Below, piece by piece: positions 1 to 8,600 of a stretch of 64,000 nt of DNA. How positions within the stretch are numbered: position 1 is the first letter of the stretch; every line of letters begins with the position of its first letter. The stretch covers positions 620,001-684,000 of the forward strand of contig NZ_CANLXG010000001.1 of assembly GCF_947495025.1 (NCBI RefSeq). The letters run 5' to 3'. Under the pieces are notes generated by a model, which was not told the DNA's origin, searched no databases, and saw only the letters and a list, made by a program, of their open reading frames with translations. Origin of the DNA: an uncultured Roseobacter sp. GTDB lineage: Bacteria > Pseudomonadota > Alphaproteobacteria > Rhodobacterales > Rhodobacteraceae. The translations under genes and the position numbers were made by a program.

Positions 1-339
1 AACCGGCTCGCCAACATGCCGGACCTTGCCGTGGGCCAGAACCGGGTGTTTGGGTTCCTGCATGGGGTCGCCATGCTTGTCCGTCACCTGCCAGCCGCAG
101 GGCATACCGCCCACGGCCTCGAAATCGGCACCGGTAAAGATTTTAACGACACCGGGCATCGCTTCGGCGGCAGAGGTATCAACGCTGTTGATCGTACCAT
201 GCGCAATATCAGAGCGCAGGAAAAACACATGCGCCTGGCCGTGGATGTTGATGTCATCGGTGTAATTGCCGGCCCCTGTCAGAAACCGGACGTCCTCGCG
301 GCGCTTTGAACTGGCGCCAATGCCACTGTCTTTAGGCAT
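1..339 (-). CDS. CoxL/XDH-type molybdenum hydroxylase large subunit, N-terminal part
   Basis: The first 113 codons of a large subunit of the CO dehydrogenase/aldehyde oxidase/xanthine dehydrogenase family; the rest lies beyond the window edge. The N-terminus reads MPKDSGIGASSKRREDVRFL followed by TGAGNYTDDI, the usual start of CoxL-like proteins, then the a/b-hammerhead region ending near GKVRHVGEPV. In this family the subunit carries the molybdopterin cytosine dinucleotide cofactor and works with a 2x[2Fe-2S] subunit, which is encoded just upstream in the same direction. The start is ATG at 339, preceded by a GGAGG-type ribosome site. The loop that separates true form I CO dehydrogenase from form II or other hydroxylases is not in the window, so the substrate cannot be assigned. 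Confidence 0.88.
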   Translation of the reverse strand, partial: MPKDSGIGASSKRREDVRFLTGAGNYTDDINIHGQAHVFFLRSDIAHGTINSVDTSAAEAMPGVVKIFTGADFEAVGGMPCGWQVTDKHGDPMQEPKHPVLAHGKVRHVGEPV

Positions 340-428
340 ATCATTCCTCCCTGGAGATGCGGCGGAAAACTCCGCCCCGGGGGTGTTCCGTACCGTGGCG
401 CGGCCACGGGCGGTCCCCTGTTACGCTT

Positions 429-914
429 TTATTCAGCGGCGATTGAACTCACGTCCTGACCCGAAGCAGCCATGATCGCCTTGACGATATTGTGGTACCC
501 GGTACAGCGGCAGATATTGCCTTCGAGGTATTCACGCACCTCTGCCTCGGACGGGGTCGGATTCTCTTTCAGCAGAGCAGCGGCCGACATCACCATGCCG
601 GGCGTGCAGAACCCGCACTGCAGGCCGTGGTGGTCCTGAAACGCCTGCTGGATCACGTTGAGCGATCCGTCAGCATTCGCCTGACCCTCGATCGTTGCCA
701 CTTCGGCACCGTCTGCCTCTGCGGCCAGCATGGTGCAGGCCTTTACAGCCTCACCGTTGACGTGCACCACACAGGCGCCGCACTGGCTGGTATCACATCC
801 TACGTGTGTCCCCGTGAGCTGCAGCGTGTCCCGCAGAAAAGACGACAGCAGCGTGCGCCCTTCCACTTCGCCGGACGCGGCTTTCCCGTTCACGGTCATT
901 GAGACCTGTGCCAT
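429..914 (-). CDS. CoxS-type [2Fe-2S] small subunit of molybdenum hydroxylase
   Basis: A 161-residue iron-sulfur subunit of a CoxL-type hydroxylase that passes electrons from the molybdenum site. The plant-type N-terminal [2Fe-2S] domain has C40, C45, C48 and C60 ([13 protein letters not shown]). The C-terminal four-helix [2Fe-2S] domain has C100, C103, C135 and C137 ([16 protein letters not shown]). All eight ligands are present and the length is normal. The ATG at 914 is chosen over the longer open frame because AGGGAGGAAACC stands directly before it and [10 protein letters not shown] matches family starts. The large subunit follows 89 bases downstream. No FAD (CoxM) subunit lies between them, so it must be outside the window or elsewhere in the genome. 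Confidence 0.93.
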   Translation of the reverse strand: MAQVSMTVNGKAASGEVEGRTLLSSFLRDTLQLTGTHVGCDTSQCGACVVHVNGEAVKACTMLAAEADGAEVATIEGQANADGSLNVIQQAFQDHHGLQCGFCTPGMVMSAAALLKENPTPSEAEVREYLEGNICRCTGYHNIVKAIMAASGQDVSSIAAE

Positions 915-1035
915 GGTTTCCTCCCTGAAAACTTTTGTTGGTTTCTGACAGGAGTTAAGCACGGCAGGGTTGCGTTGAGAACAGGAAATTTCATTCCTTT
1001 CAGCGCGCTGCACAAAGTGGCAGTATACCGCAGGT

Positions 1036-2040
1036 TCAGCGGGTCTGTTTTCCGGCGCGCGGCTGGGGCCGCGACGGGATCTCCTTGAGCAGTCCGCCGA
1101 CCCCCATGCCGGCAATATCATCGGCGGTAACGTCGATCCCGCAGATGAGCCGCGAAAGCACCCAGTCCGCGCCGTTCAGAGCAGGCGCCCGGGCGCATCC
1201 GGGCAGCCCGATCACCGGCGCACCACCAATCGCGCCGATGAAAAGCAGATTGCCCGGATCCACAGGCATGCCAAAGCGCGCGACCTCGCCACCTGCAGCA
1301 CGCAGGGCTTCGGGGGCTGTATCCATCGGATCAGAAGTCGCCGAAGCGGTCAGTATCATGATCAGATCGGCCCGGGCCGCACGCAGCGCCTGCGCCAGCC
1401 TGTCCGTATCATGCGGCACGACAACCGGGTCCCGCATCCGCAGCCCGAACGCCGCGACGCGGCCTGCGATAGCGTCCACACCTTTCAGTCCCGCACCGCC
1501 ATCCGTTTCCGTTACGATCAGCAGAGCATTCTGCACAACCGGTGCTGCAAGCCGGATTGCGCCCGTCGCCAGATCACAGGCCGCATCCAGCGCGGTGCGC
1601 GGTACTGCATAGGAGATGATCTTGATGGTTGCCACCATACCGCCGTCCTGTATCTGCTGGTGCTGTGGCACTGTGGCGACCGTTATCATCGGGTGCACGC
1701 GGTTTGCAGCCTCGATGTCACCGGTCCGGAGAACAGCAACTCCGGGTCCCTGCGCCAGCAGATTGACCCGCCCGGTAAATGGTTCGGTCAGCCTCAGACA
1801 GGCCGCCCCTGCATCCGGTACCAGCGCACGGGCCAGTTGCCCTGCGGCCTCGTTCTCTGTCACATCGCCGGATTCCGGGCGTGCCACCACCACAGATGTA
1901 ATGCCGGCAGCGTTCAGCCGCGTGATATCCGCCGCCTCCAGCACCCGGCCCTTTCGCAAACGCGCCCGACCGCCCAGACCGACGGAATGCGCAAGGATAG
2001 CACCCAGCGCTTCATCTGTCGGGACGGGACCGAAAATCAC
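1036..2040 (-). CDS. MoeA-like molybdopterin-binding protein
   Basis: A 334-residue protein of the MoeA/MogA molybdopterin-binding type that commonly accompanies Cox-like and xanthine dehydrogenase operons. The C-terminal half contains the binding-fold sequence [15 protein letters not shown] and the glycine-rich [20 protein letters not shown]. The N-terminal ~150 residues ([20 protein letters not shown]) match stand-alone cofactor-handling proteins of these operons rather than full-length MoeA. The GTG start at 2040 overlaps the XdhC stop codon by four bases (GTGA), so translation is probably coupled. Its likely role is preparing or transferring molybdenum cofactor for the CoxSL enzyme. Family membership is clear, but the exact reaction is inferred from context. 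Confidence 0.82.
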   Translation of the reverse strand: MIFGPVPTDEALGAILAHSVGLGGRARLRKGRVLEAADITRLNAAGITSVVVARPESGDVTENEAAGQLARALVPDAGAACLRLTEPFTGRVNLLAQGPGVAVLRTGDIEAANRVHPMITVATVPQHQQIQDGGMVATIKIISYAVPRTALDAACDLATGAIRLAAPVVQNALLIVTETDGGAGLKGVDAIAGRVAAFGLRMRDPVVVPHDTDRLAQALRAARADLIMILTASATSDPMDTAPEALRAAGGEVARFGMPVDPGNLLFIGAIGGAPVIGLPGCARAPALNGADWVLSRLICGIDVTADDIAGMGVGGLLKEIPSRPQPRAGKQTR

Positions 2041-3005
2041 GACCCGCGTCTCAGTACTTGCGTCATCTGCGCCATGATCGACACCGCGATTTCCGGCGGG
2101 CCGGATGCACCGATGTCAAGCCCGACCGGCCCGTGGATCCGCGCGATCTGGTCAGCGGAGAATCCCGCATCCTGCAGCCGCGCCACGCGGGATGCATGGG
2201 TGCGTTTTGACCCCAGCGCGCCGATATAAAAGCACTCGCCTTCCAGAGCCAGGTGCAGTGCCGGGTCATCCAGTTTGGGATCATGGGTCAGCAACACGAC
2301 TGCTGTGCGGGCATGCAGCCCGATCTGTTCCAGCGCTTCGTCGGGCCATTCCGCGACCAGACGTGTGTCCGGGAACCGGGCCGCGGACCCGAAGGCTCCA
2401 CGCGGGTCCACCACCACCGGGTCATACCCGGCAAGCCGTGCCATCGGCACAAGCGCCTGTGCGATATGCACCGCGCCCACAACGATCAGCCGCAGAGGCG
2501 GGTTGTGGATGGCCACAAACGGGCCACCGTCGGGCTCAAACCCCGACCGGTCCATTGCGAACCGCTGCGGATACCCATCGTGCACCAGCCTGCGCTGGCC
2601 GGTGCCGGGTGCGACCTCATAAGCGACCGGGCGCTGTTCCGCACGCGCAGCAACAAGGTCACGCAGCAGGTCCGGCGGCAGGACAGCCCCCACAGGTTCC
2701 ACCAGTATGCGGATCGTACCGCCACAGGCCAGGCCCACCGCAAAGGCATCCCCGTCGCTGACACCATATTCCAGCAGACGCTCTTCGCCTTTTTCCAGCG
2801 CCTCAATGGCTTCGAGCACCACAGCGCCCTCCACACAGCCACCGGAAACCGACCCCTCCATGTGACCCTGGCCGTCGATGACAAGCTGCGCGCCTGTGCG
2901 CCTTGGCGCCGACCCCCAGGTTTCAACAACCGTTGCCAGTACGGCGCCGCGACCGGCCTCGTGCCAGGCCAGCGCCAGCTCGGGTGCGTTGTCTGAAATG
3001 TCCAT
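2037..3005 (-). CDS. XdhC/CoxI family molybdenum cofactor insertion protein
   Basis: A 322-residue protein of the XdhC family, which binds molybdenum cofactor and hands it, often after sulfuration, to hydroxylases of the xanthine dehydrogenase family. The N-terminal XdhC/CoxI domain includes VLATVVETWGSAPRRTGAQL and GSVSGGCVEGAV. The C-terminal Rossmann-like domain includes LRLIVVGAVHIAQALVPMA and GALGSKRTHASR. ATG at 3005 is the family-like start (MDISDNAPELALAWHEAGRG). It is the first gene of the leftward operon XdhC-MoeA-like-CoxS-CoxL. The 159-base gap to the divergent bolA gene should hold its promoter. Confidence 0.9.
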   Translation of the reverse strand: MDISDNAPELALAWHEAGRGAVLATVVETWGSAPRRTGAQLVIDGQGHMEGSVSGGCVEGAVVLEAIEALEKGEERLLEYGVSDGDAFAVGLACGGTIRILVEPVGAVLPPDLLRDLVAARAEQRPVAYEVAPGTGQRRLVHDGYPQRFAMDRSGFEPDGGPFVAIHNPPLRLIVVGAVHIAQALVPMARLAGYDPVVVDPRGAFGSAARFPDTRLVAEWPDEALEQIGLHARTAVVLLTHDPKLDDPALHLALEGECFYIGALGSKRTHASRVARLQDAGFSADQIARIHGPVGLDIGASGPPEIAVSIMAQMTQVLRRGS

Positions 3006-3164
3006 TCTGAACCTCCCGCACAAACTATGGATCAGCCCCTGGCAGATGTCTGCCTGAAAACCGGTGCGATCACCATCCCCGGACTGACTTTTGCACCACG
3101 CGGACACTTGTCCCCGGGGCTGCGTCCGACTACATCTGGAGCAAAGCCGGACGGGAGCAACATC

Positions 3165-3401
3165 ATGCCGATGCAAGCCAGTGAAATTGAAGACCTGCTG
3201 CGCCAGACTTTTCCGGATGCGCAGATCCGCGTCGAGGGCGATGACGGTGTGCACATGTCCGCCATGGTCGTAGACGAAAGCTTTCGCGGGAAAAACCGGG
3301 TCCAGCAGCAACGCGCGGTCTACGCAGCGCTCAAAGGCCGAATGGATGGCTCAAACGGTGACCTCCATGCACTGGCCCTGACCACAAAGGCGCCGGACTG
3401 A
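3165..3401 (+). CDS. BolA family protein
   Basis: A 78-residue BolA-like protein. BolA proteins pair with monothiol CGFS glutaredoxins to bind a shared [2Fe-2S] cluster for iron sensing and cluster trafficking. The start [16 protein letters not shown], the central [17 protein letters not shown] and the C-terminal [12 protein letters not shown] follow the short BolA2/IbaG-type pattern. The ATG at 3165 is preceded by GGGAG. The gene sits 55 bases before a CGFS glutaredoxin in the same direction, a strongly conserved functional pairing. Confidence 0.93.
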   Translation: MPMQASEIEDLLRQTFPDAQIRVEGDDGVHMSAMVVDESFRGKNRVQQQRAVYAALKGRMDGSNGDLHALALTTKAPD

Positions 3402-3456
3402 TCCGCGCGCCTCAAACATCTGCCCCAAGGGCACCGACATTCGAAGGAAAACTGAC

Positions 3457-3819
3457 ATGACCGACGCAAACACACAGATCCAGGAAACCATCACTGCCAA
3501 CGACGTTGTGCTTTTCATGAAAGGCACCAAGGAAATGCCACAGTGCGGGTTTTCCAGCCGTGTCGCCGGGGTGCTGAATTATATGGGTGTTCAGTATTCG
3601 GACGTGAATGTGCTGGCTGATGAGGGCATTCGTCAGGGCATCAAGGATTTCTCTGACTGGCCGACAATCCCGCAACTGTATGTCAAAGGCGAATTTGTCG
3701 GCGGCTGCGATATCATCACTGAGATGACGCTGTCGGGCGAGCTCGACACGCTGCTGGAAGAAAACGGCGTGGGATTCGACAAAGACGCCGCCGATAAGAT
3801 CCGCGAAGCCAACGGCTGA
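3457..3819 (+). CDS. grxD: Monothiol glutaredoxin, Grx4 family
   Basis: A 120-residue Grx4/GrxD-type monothiol glutaredoxin that carries or transfers [2Fe-2S] clusters. The signature CGFS lies at residues 30-33, after the K22 region ([10 protein letters not shown]). [20 protein letters not shown] supplies the glutathione-binding cis-proline and GG motifs. Length is typical. It follows bolA, its usual cluster-sharing partner, and converges on the MliC-like gene, leaving only 11 bases between the two stop codons. Confidence 0.96.
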   Translation: MTDANTQIQETITANDVVLFMKGTKEMPQCGFSSRVAGVLNYMGVQYSDVNVLADEGIRQGIKDFSDWPTIPQLYVKGEFVGGCDIITEMTLSGELDTLLEENGVGFDKDAADKIREANG

Positions 3820-3830
3820 GGCGCCGGACG

Positions 3831-4142
3831 CTACTGTGCCACGCAGTCAGAGGCCAGGCGTGATACTTCTCGCCCGGCTCTGTCTTTGAGGATCAGAAAT
3901 CCGTCCTGCCCTTTCGACCACCAGACGACCTGCAACGCCCCCAGATCTGCGCGGTACTGTGCGCCCGACGCCGTGACCGATTGTGCAAGGTCAAAGCTTG
4001 AAGCGCCCAGAATGACGCTGGCTGTTCCGGTGTCACTGTAGATGACAACAACAGGGTCCGGCCCGGCGCAGGTGTAGATGACGGGATGTTCTGCGGCCAC
4101 CGGTGCAGCCAGCAAGACAAGCGATGCCGCAAGACCGCGCAT
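3831..4142 (-). CDS. Small exported MliC-like protein
   Basis: A 103-residue protein with a signal peptide (MRGLAASLVLLAAPVAA, cleavage near residue 17). The mature part has two cysteines (YTCAGPDP near the start, SDCVAQ at the end). Its pattern YTC...VIYSDTGTASVIL...SVTASGAQYRAD...WWSKGQDGFLIL resembles the MliC/PliC beta-barrel inhibitors of C-type lysozyme, which have a similar SG-x-x-Y and W-x-KG arrangement. Similarity is by eye only, so the inhibitor function is tentative. The start codon overlaps the zapA stop by one base (TGATG), so it is the last gene of the zapA operon. Confidence 0.62.
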   Translation of the reverse strand: MRGLAASLVLLAAPVAAEHPVIYTCAGPDPVVVIYSDTGTASVILGASSFDLAQSVTASGAQYRADLGALQVVWWSKGQDGFLILKDRAGREVSRLASDCVAQ

Positions 4143-4534
4143 CAGGCGCGTTTTTTCTCTTCCACCGCTTCGGCCATCGCCTCGGCCCGCGCCGCCAGTT
4201 CGGCCAGGGTATCGGTGACCGCGTCCGGCACAACCGGCACCTCAATGCGCTCGGGTTCGGCGGCTGCCTCGCGCAGAGCTGTGATCTCGGCTTCGCGTTC
4301 GTTCAGTTTTGCCTGAACCTCGGCCACGCGTTCCTCAACGCTCGCGGTCTTGTCGGCCAGCATCAGGCCCGCCATCAGAAGCATCCGTGCTTCGGGCATA
4401 CGACCGACCTGATCGGCCAGAATCTGCGCCTCGTCATCGAGCATCTTTGCCGCCGTCTGCAGATAGTGTTCTTCACCGGCCTGACAGGCGACCTCGAAAC
4501 TGCGCCCACCGATGTTGATCGTGACCTCTGGCAT
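4142..4534 (-). CDS. zapA: Cell division protein ZapA
   Basis: A 130-residue ZapA. It promotes FtsZ filament bundling at the division site and acts in the cytoplasm. The N-terminal globular part MPEVTINIGGRSFEVACQAG, followed by EEHYLQTAAKMLDDEAQIL, is the standard ZapA signature. A long helix from about residue 55 to the end forms the tetramerising coiled coil. The C-terminal tail (EPERIEVPVVPDAVTD...) is somewhat extended, as is common in Rhodobacterales. Its ATG overlaps the upstream stop codon by one base, placing it in an operon with the coiled-coil protein before it. Confidence 0.93.
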   Translation of the reverse strand: MPEVTINIGGRSFEVACQAGEEHYLQTAAKMLDDEAQILADQVGRMPEARMLLMAGLMLADKTASVEERVAEVQAKLNEREAEITALREAAAEPERIEVPVVPDAVTDTLAELAARAEAMAEAVEEKKRA

Positions 4535-5016
4535 TACTGAACCCCTCCGGTACTGCCGGCAGACGCTGCGTCTTCCAGCATGGGTGTGAGCGCGGCAATG
4601 ATCTCGCCGGCCTCGGCCATCTCGGCGCTGCGCATGGCCCGGACTGCTTCCAGTTCGGTCATCATCGACTTGTTTATAAGGTGCGGGTCACCCACCCCTT
4701 CGGCATTTGCGCTGCGCAGTGCATCGCAGGCTTCCACCAGCTGTGCATTGATGCTGCGGAGCTTCTGGAGCTGACTGTCAAGATCGGCCATCTTGGCTTC
4801 GATTTTTGCTTCTGCATCGTGCAGGATTTTCTCATGCTGCGCGCTCAGGGCGTCAATCCGCTCTTTCAGGTCAGCATTGACAGACTTCTCGTCGGCCAGC
4901 TCCTGGCGCAACGCGTCTGCCTCTGCCGGATCGGCGGCATTCAGCCCGTCCAGCCCCTGCGCCACCCTGTCCATCGCCGACATTATGCGCCGCTGCAGTT
5001 CGTCAATCTCACTCAT
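4534..5016 (-). CDS. Coiled-coil protein upstream of zapA
   Basis: A 160-residue, highly charged protein predicted to be mostly coiled coil between about residues 30 and 105 (heptad-rich LKERIDALSAQHEKIL, MADLDSQLQKLRSINAQLVE). A less charged C-terminal region contains EAGEIIAALTPMLEDA. No signal peptide or membrane segment is present. I do not recognise a named family. Translational overlap with zapA (TAATG) and the coiled-coil nature suggest a ZapA partner or a ZapB-like role, which is inference from context only. Confidence 0.8.
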   Translation of the reverse strand: MSEIDELQRRIMSAMDRVAQGLDGLNAADPAEADALRQELADEKSVNADLKERIDALSAQHEKILHDAEAKIEAKMADLDSQLQKLRSINAQLVEACDALRSANAEGVGDPHLINKSMMTELEAVRAMRSAEMAEAGEIIAALTPMLEDAASAGSTGGVQ

Positions 5017-5289
5017 GCCTGTCTGTACCCCTTCCGAAACCGCCCTGATCCCATGAAAAACGGGGCCGAATCGCCAAAACCATGGTTAACCGTACCTGCA
5101 ACCGCCCTGCACAACAAATACGCCTTTGAACAGTATCAGCAACTTGCGCGTGCTTCTTCAAGTCACGCCACCTGCCCGCGCCCGCGGCCTACTTGATCTT
5201 TGCGGGCTGACTGTTATGCAGCGCTCTGACGCAGACACCGACAGCCGCCCGCAACCGGGCAGCCCAGCCGAAAAAGGAACACCGATCCC

Positions 5290-7335
5290 GTGGATCTCAA
5301 AGCTCTCGCCGCCGCGCATCCGGACCACTGGTCCAAAGCCACTGCAATCCGTGCCCTTGCTCTCGACGCTGTGGCCGCCGCGAACTCCGGTCACTCGGGC
5401 ATGCCCATCGGTATGGCCGACGTGGCGACTGTTCTGTTTGAAAAGCACCTGAAGTTTGATGCTGCCAACCCCGAATGGCCCGATCGCGACCGGTTTATCC
5501 TGTCCGCAGGTCATGGGTCGATGCTGCTCTATTCCCTGCTGCACCTGACTGGCTACAAAGACATGACGCTTGAGCAGGTCAAAAACTTCCGCCAGTGGGG
5601 CGCGATTACCGCAGGTCACCCGGAATATGGCCATGCAGGCGGTATCGAAACGACGACCGGACCCCTTGGACAGGGCATCGCCAATTCGGTCGGTTTCGCC
5701 ATGGCCGAGGAGATCCAGCGCGCCACTTACGGCAGGAAAGTGGTGGACCACCACACATACGTCATCGCCGGTGACGGATGTCTGATGGAAGGTGTCAGCC
5801 AGGAGGCCATCACGCTTGCCGGCCGCCACCAGCTGAGCAAGCTGATCGTGCTGTGGGACAACAACAACATCACCATCGACGGCCCCGTTACCCTGTCCGA
5901 CCGCACAGACCAGGTTGGCCGTTTCAGGTCCGCGGGCTGGGAAGTCATTGAAATCGATGGTCACAACCCGGTTGAAATCGACGCGGCCCTGACAGCTGCC
6001 AAGAAAAGCGCGCAACCCACCATGATCGCGTGCAAAACGCATATTGCTCTGGGCCACGCCGCACAGGATACGTCCAAAGGCCACGGCGCCCTGACCAATG
6101 CAGACCAGAACGCCGAAGCGAAAGCGGCCTGGGGCTGGAAAACCGGCCCGTTTGAAGTGCCGGCGGATGTGAAATCTGCCTGGGAAGCAATCGGCGCACG
6201 TGGCGCGGAAGAACGCCGCGCCTGGGAAGAGCGCTTTGACACCCTGCCCCGCGGCAAACGTGAAACCTTCAACCGTGCCTACGCGCTTGATGCGCCGAAA
6301 AAGCTGAGTGCAACAATCAAGGCATTCAAAAAGCAGATGTCGGAAACCGCACCAAAACTGGCCACGCGGGCGAGCTCGGAAAAAGCGCTGGAAGTCATCA
6401 ACCCGGTGATGCCGGAAACAGTTGGCGGATCGGCTGACCTGACCGGCTCGAATAACACCAAAACCGGCGATCTGGGCGTCTTTGACGTAGACAGCCGGGC
6501 CGGCCGCTATGTCTACTGGGGTATCCGCGAGCACGGCATGGCCGCCGCGATGAACGGTATGGCGCTGCATGGCGGCATACGCCCCTATGGCGGAACATTT
6601 ATGTGTTTCACGGACTATGCACGCCCGGCGATGCGTCTGGCCGCACTCATGAAAATTCCGACAGTGTTTGTCATGACGCACGACAGCATCGGTCTTGGCG
6701 AAGATGGCCCGACCCACCAGCCTGTTGAACATCTGGCGATCAGTCGAGCCACGCCGAACACCTATGTTTTCCGCCCTGCTGACACTATCGAAACGGCAGA
6801 AAGCTGGGAACTGGCACTGACGCAGAAGCAGACGCCTTCGGTGCTGTCGCTGACACGTCAGGGTCTGCCGACCGTGCGCACAGAACACAAGAACAGGAAC
6901 CTGACAGCACAGGGCGCCTATGTTCTGGCAGACGCCGAAGGCAAACGCCGGGCGATCCTGATGGCGACCGGTTCTGAGGTGGAGATCGCCATGGCGGCCC
7001 GGGATATCCTGCACGCCGAAGGCATCGGTACACGGGTTGTCTCTATGCCCTGCTGGGAACTGTTCGAGGAGCAGGACGAGGCATATCGCAAGCGCGTTCT
7101 GCCAGGCGGGCCTGTACGGGTCGGTATCGAGGCAGGTATGCGGTTCGGCTGGGACCGCTGGCTCTTTGGCGAGCGCGGCAAACGGGAAAAATCAGGCTTT
7201 ATCGGGATGCATGATTTTGGCGCTTCCGCACCTGCCGGCACGCTCTACAAAGAGTTCGGGATCACGGCAGAGGCCGCAGCGCAGAAGGTCCGTGACCTGC
7301 TGGACGGCAAGTGGCAGCCTGATCCGCGCACCTGA
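5290..7335 (+). CDS. tkt: Transketolase
   Basis: A 681-residue thiamine-diphosphate enzyme that moves two-carbon units between pentose and other sugar phosphates. N-terminal [20 protein letters not shown] then [11 protein letters not shown] is diagnostic. The TDP/Mg motif [10 protein letters not shown]...DNNNITIDG lies near residues 160-195. The cofactor-activating glutamate is in [14 protein letters not shown]. The start is GTG at 5290 with an AAGGA-type site about 11 bases upstream; length is slightly above the usual 660-670. A 273-base intergenic region separates it from the divergent zapA operon. A perfect 10-bp hairpin with T-run just after the gene is its likely terminator. Confidence 0.97.
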   Translation: MDLKALAAAHPDHWSKATAIRALALDAVAAANSGHSGMPIGMADVATVLFEKHLKFDAANPEWPDRDRFILSAGHGSMLLYSLLHLTGYKDMTLEQVKNFRQWGAITAGHPEYGHAGGIETTTGPLGQGIANSVGFAMAEEIQRATYGRKVVDHHTYVIAGDGCLMEGVSQEAITLAGRHQLSKLIVLWDNNNITIDGPVTLSDRTDQVGRFRSAGWEVIEIDGHNPVEIDAALTAAKKSAQPTMIACKTHIALGHAAQDTSKGHGALTNADQNAEAKAAWGWKTGPFEVPADVKSAWEAIGARGAEERRAWEERFDTLPRGKRETFNRAYALDAPKKLSATIKAFKKQMSETAPKLATRASSEKALEVINPVMPETVGGSADLTGSNNTKTGDLGVFDVDSRAGRYVYWGIREHGMAAAMNGMALHGGIRPYGGTFMCFTDYARPAMRLAALMKIPTVFVMTHDSIGLGEDGPTHQPVEHLAISRATPNTYVFRPADTIETAESWELALTQKQTPSVLSLTRQGLPTVRTEHKNRNLTAQGAYVLADAEGKRRAILMATGSEVEIAMAARDILHAEGIGTRVVSMPCWELFEEQDEAYRKRVLPGGPVRVGIEAGMRFGWDRWLFGERGKREKSGFIGMHDFGASAPAGTLYKEFGITAEAAAQKVRDLLDGKWQPDPRT

Positions 7336-7383
7336 TCTTCGGGCACGGGGGCAATCGGTCCCCGCTCCCGCCAGCCCTGCATT

Positions 7384-8355
7384 TCAGTGACCGGCGCTCT
7401 CTGCGCCGGTCATTTTCTGTATCAGCGGACCGATGACACGGGTCACCACCGGGATCAGCAGCATGCCCAGTACGAGGCCAAAGATCCCATCCAGCAATGC
7501 AGTAATTCCCCATTCCACAAAACCGGCGCCCTCGCTCATGCCGCTGGCGACCGCGACGGCAATGTGGTGGATTTCGTCATAAAGCCACGGTGCCCCCATC
7601 ACATCCAGCCCGTGAATTATTATCGACCCGCCGACCCAGAGCATCGCCGCCGTTCCGACGATGGTCAGGACCTTGAGCAACACCGGCATTCCCCGCACCA
7701 GTCCGCGCCCGAGCGACCGGCCCAGACCGGTCATCCCGTTGGCGGCCATCCACACGCCGATGTCGTCCATTTTGACGATCAGCGCGACAGTGCCATAGAC
7801 AAACACGGTCACTGCAATACCGGCAAAAGCAAGCGTTGCAGCCTCGAACCAGAAGCTGTCCGCCTCAATATTGGCGAGGATAATGGTCATGATTTCCGCG
7901 GACAGGATGAAGTCGGTTTTGATCGCCCCTTTGACCCGCGTTTCCTCAAGGTGCAGAGGATCACCCACGGACATGTCTTTCTCCACATGCGGGTCCCCGT
8001 GCGGGTAAAGCCAGTGAAAGATTTTTTCCGCACCTTCGAAACAGAGATATGCGCCGCCAAGCATCAGCAGCGGCGTGATGATCCAGGGGGCAAAAGCGTT
8101 CAGCATCAGAAGCGCAGGCAACAGAATGACCATCTTGTTGAACAGTGACCCGCGGGTTATTTTCCAGATGATCGGAAGTTCGCGTTTCGGCTCAAAGCCC
8201 GTCACATATTTCGGCGTCACGGCGGCGTCATCAATCACCACGCCGGCGACCTTGGAGCCGGCTTTGGCCGCCTGCCCGACAACATCGTCCACCGATGCCG
8301 CCGCAACCTTTGCAATCGCCGCTACATCGTCCAGAAGCGCTAGAAGACCACTCAT
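7384..8355 (-). CDS. DUF808 family inner membrane protein
   Basis: A 323-residue polytopic membrane protein of the DUF808 (YedI-like) family. The N-terminus MSGLLALLDDVAAIAKVAAA followed by SVDDVVGQAAKAGSKVAGVV is the conserved family start. Hydrophobic segments occur around residues 75-105, 155-190, 225-255 and 285-310. The charged loop after LCFEGAEKIFHWL (PHGDPHVEKD) is also typical. ATG at 8355 is used rather than the longer open frame because it restores the family start. Function is unknown. The last codons overlap the transketolase terminator on the other strand. Confidence 0.9.
   Translation of the reverse strand: MSGLLALLDDVAAIAKVAAASVDDVVGQAAKAGSKVAGVVIDDAAVTPKYVTGFEPKRELPIIWKITRGSLFNKMVILLPALLMLNAFAPWIITPLLMLGGAYLCFEGAEKIFHWLYPHGDPHVEKDMSVGDPLHLEETRVKGAIKTDFILSAEIMTIILANIEADSFWFEAATLAFAGIAVTVFVYGTVALIVKMDDIGVWMAANGMTGLGRSLGRGLVRGMPVLLKVLTIVGTAAMLWVGGSIIIHGLDVMGAPWLYDEIHHIAVAVASGMSEGAGFVEWGITALLDGIFGLVLGMLLIPVVTRVIGPLIQKMTGAESAGH
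7388..7418 (+). terminator. Intrinsic terminator of tkt
   Basis: A perfect 10-bp stem (TGACCGGCGC at 7388-7397 with GCGCCGGTCA at 7403-7412), five-base loop, then TTTTCT. It lies 53 bases after the transketolase stop. It also encodes the last residues of the convergent DUF808 gene, so that protein's C-terminus is constrained by the hairpin. Confidence 0.75.
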
Positions 8356-8473
8356 GTTACCTGTTCCTTCACCTGTCACCGCCCCGAAAGGTCGCGTTTC
8401 ATTTATGCGCACAGGTAAACAAACGCTGCAAATACCGTTTTTGTTCACATGAACCCGAAACCTGCGCCGCAGG

Positions 8474-8505
8474 TTTACCGCTAACATTCATTTTAACGCT
8501 AACAT
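8474..8505. promoter_or_regulatory. Tandem TTTA-M-CGCTAACAT boxes between DUF808 gene and gap
   Basis: Two near-identical 14-mers, TTTACCGCTAACAT (8474-8487) and TTTAACGCTAACAT (8492-8505), start 18 bases apart on the same strand in the 245-base divergent intergenic region. The shared core TTTA-CG-TAA is close to the palindrome before pdhA (TTTAACGCTAAA). They probably bind a transcription factor, possibly a LacI-type protein given the central CG. The regulator's identity and which gene it controls are inference. Confidence 0.6.
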
Positions 8506-8600
8506 ACCGAAATCAGAGTGTTTTTATCATTCCCCGACAGCACCCCTCTGGCTATACGCACAGCAGGGAATACGAAGGTACACAAAGCGGAGAGTGGAAC

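Noticed and set aside
5068..5091. GAATC (CcrM-type) and TTAACC (CtrA half-site) before the zapA operon
   Set aside because: These are short motifs expected by chance. Only a single half-site for CtrA and one methylation site are present.
5017..5289. 6S RNA gene beside zapA
   Set aside because: 6S RNA is often near zapA, but I could not see the long imperfect hairpin with a central bubble in the region between zapA's operon and tkt. A covariance search would be needed.
5158..7014. A 618-codon open frame opposite transketolase
   Set aside because: It mirrors a well-conserved enzyme on the other strand. Such long antisense frames are common in GC-rich DNA, and the sequence resembles no protein.
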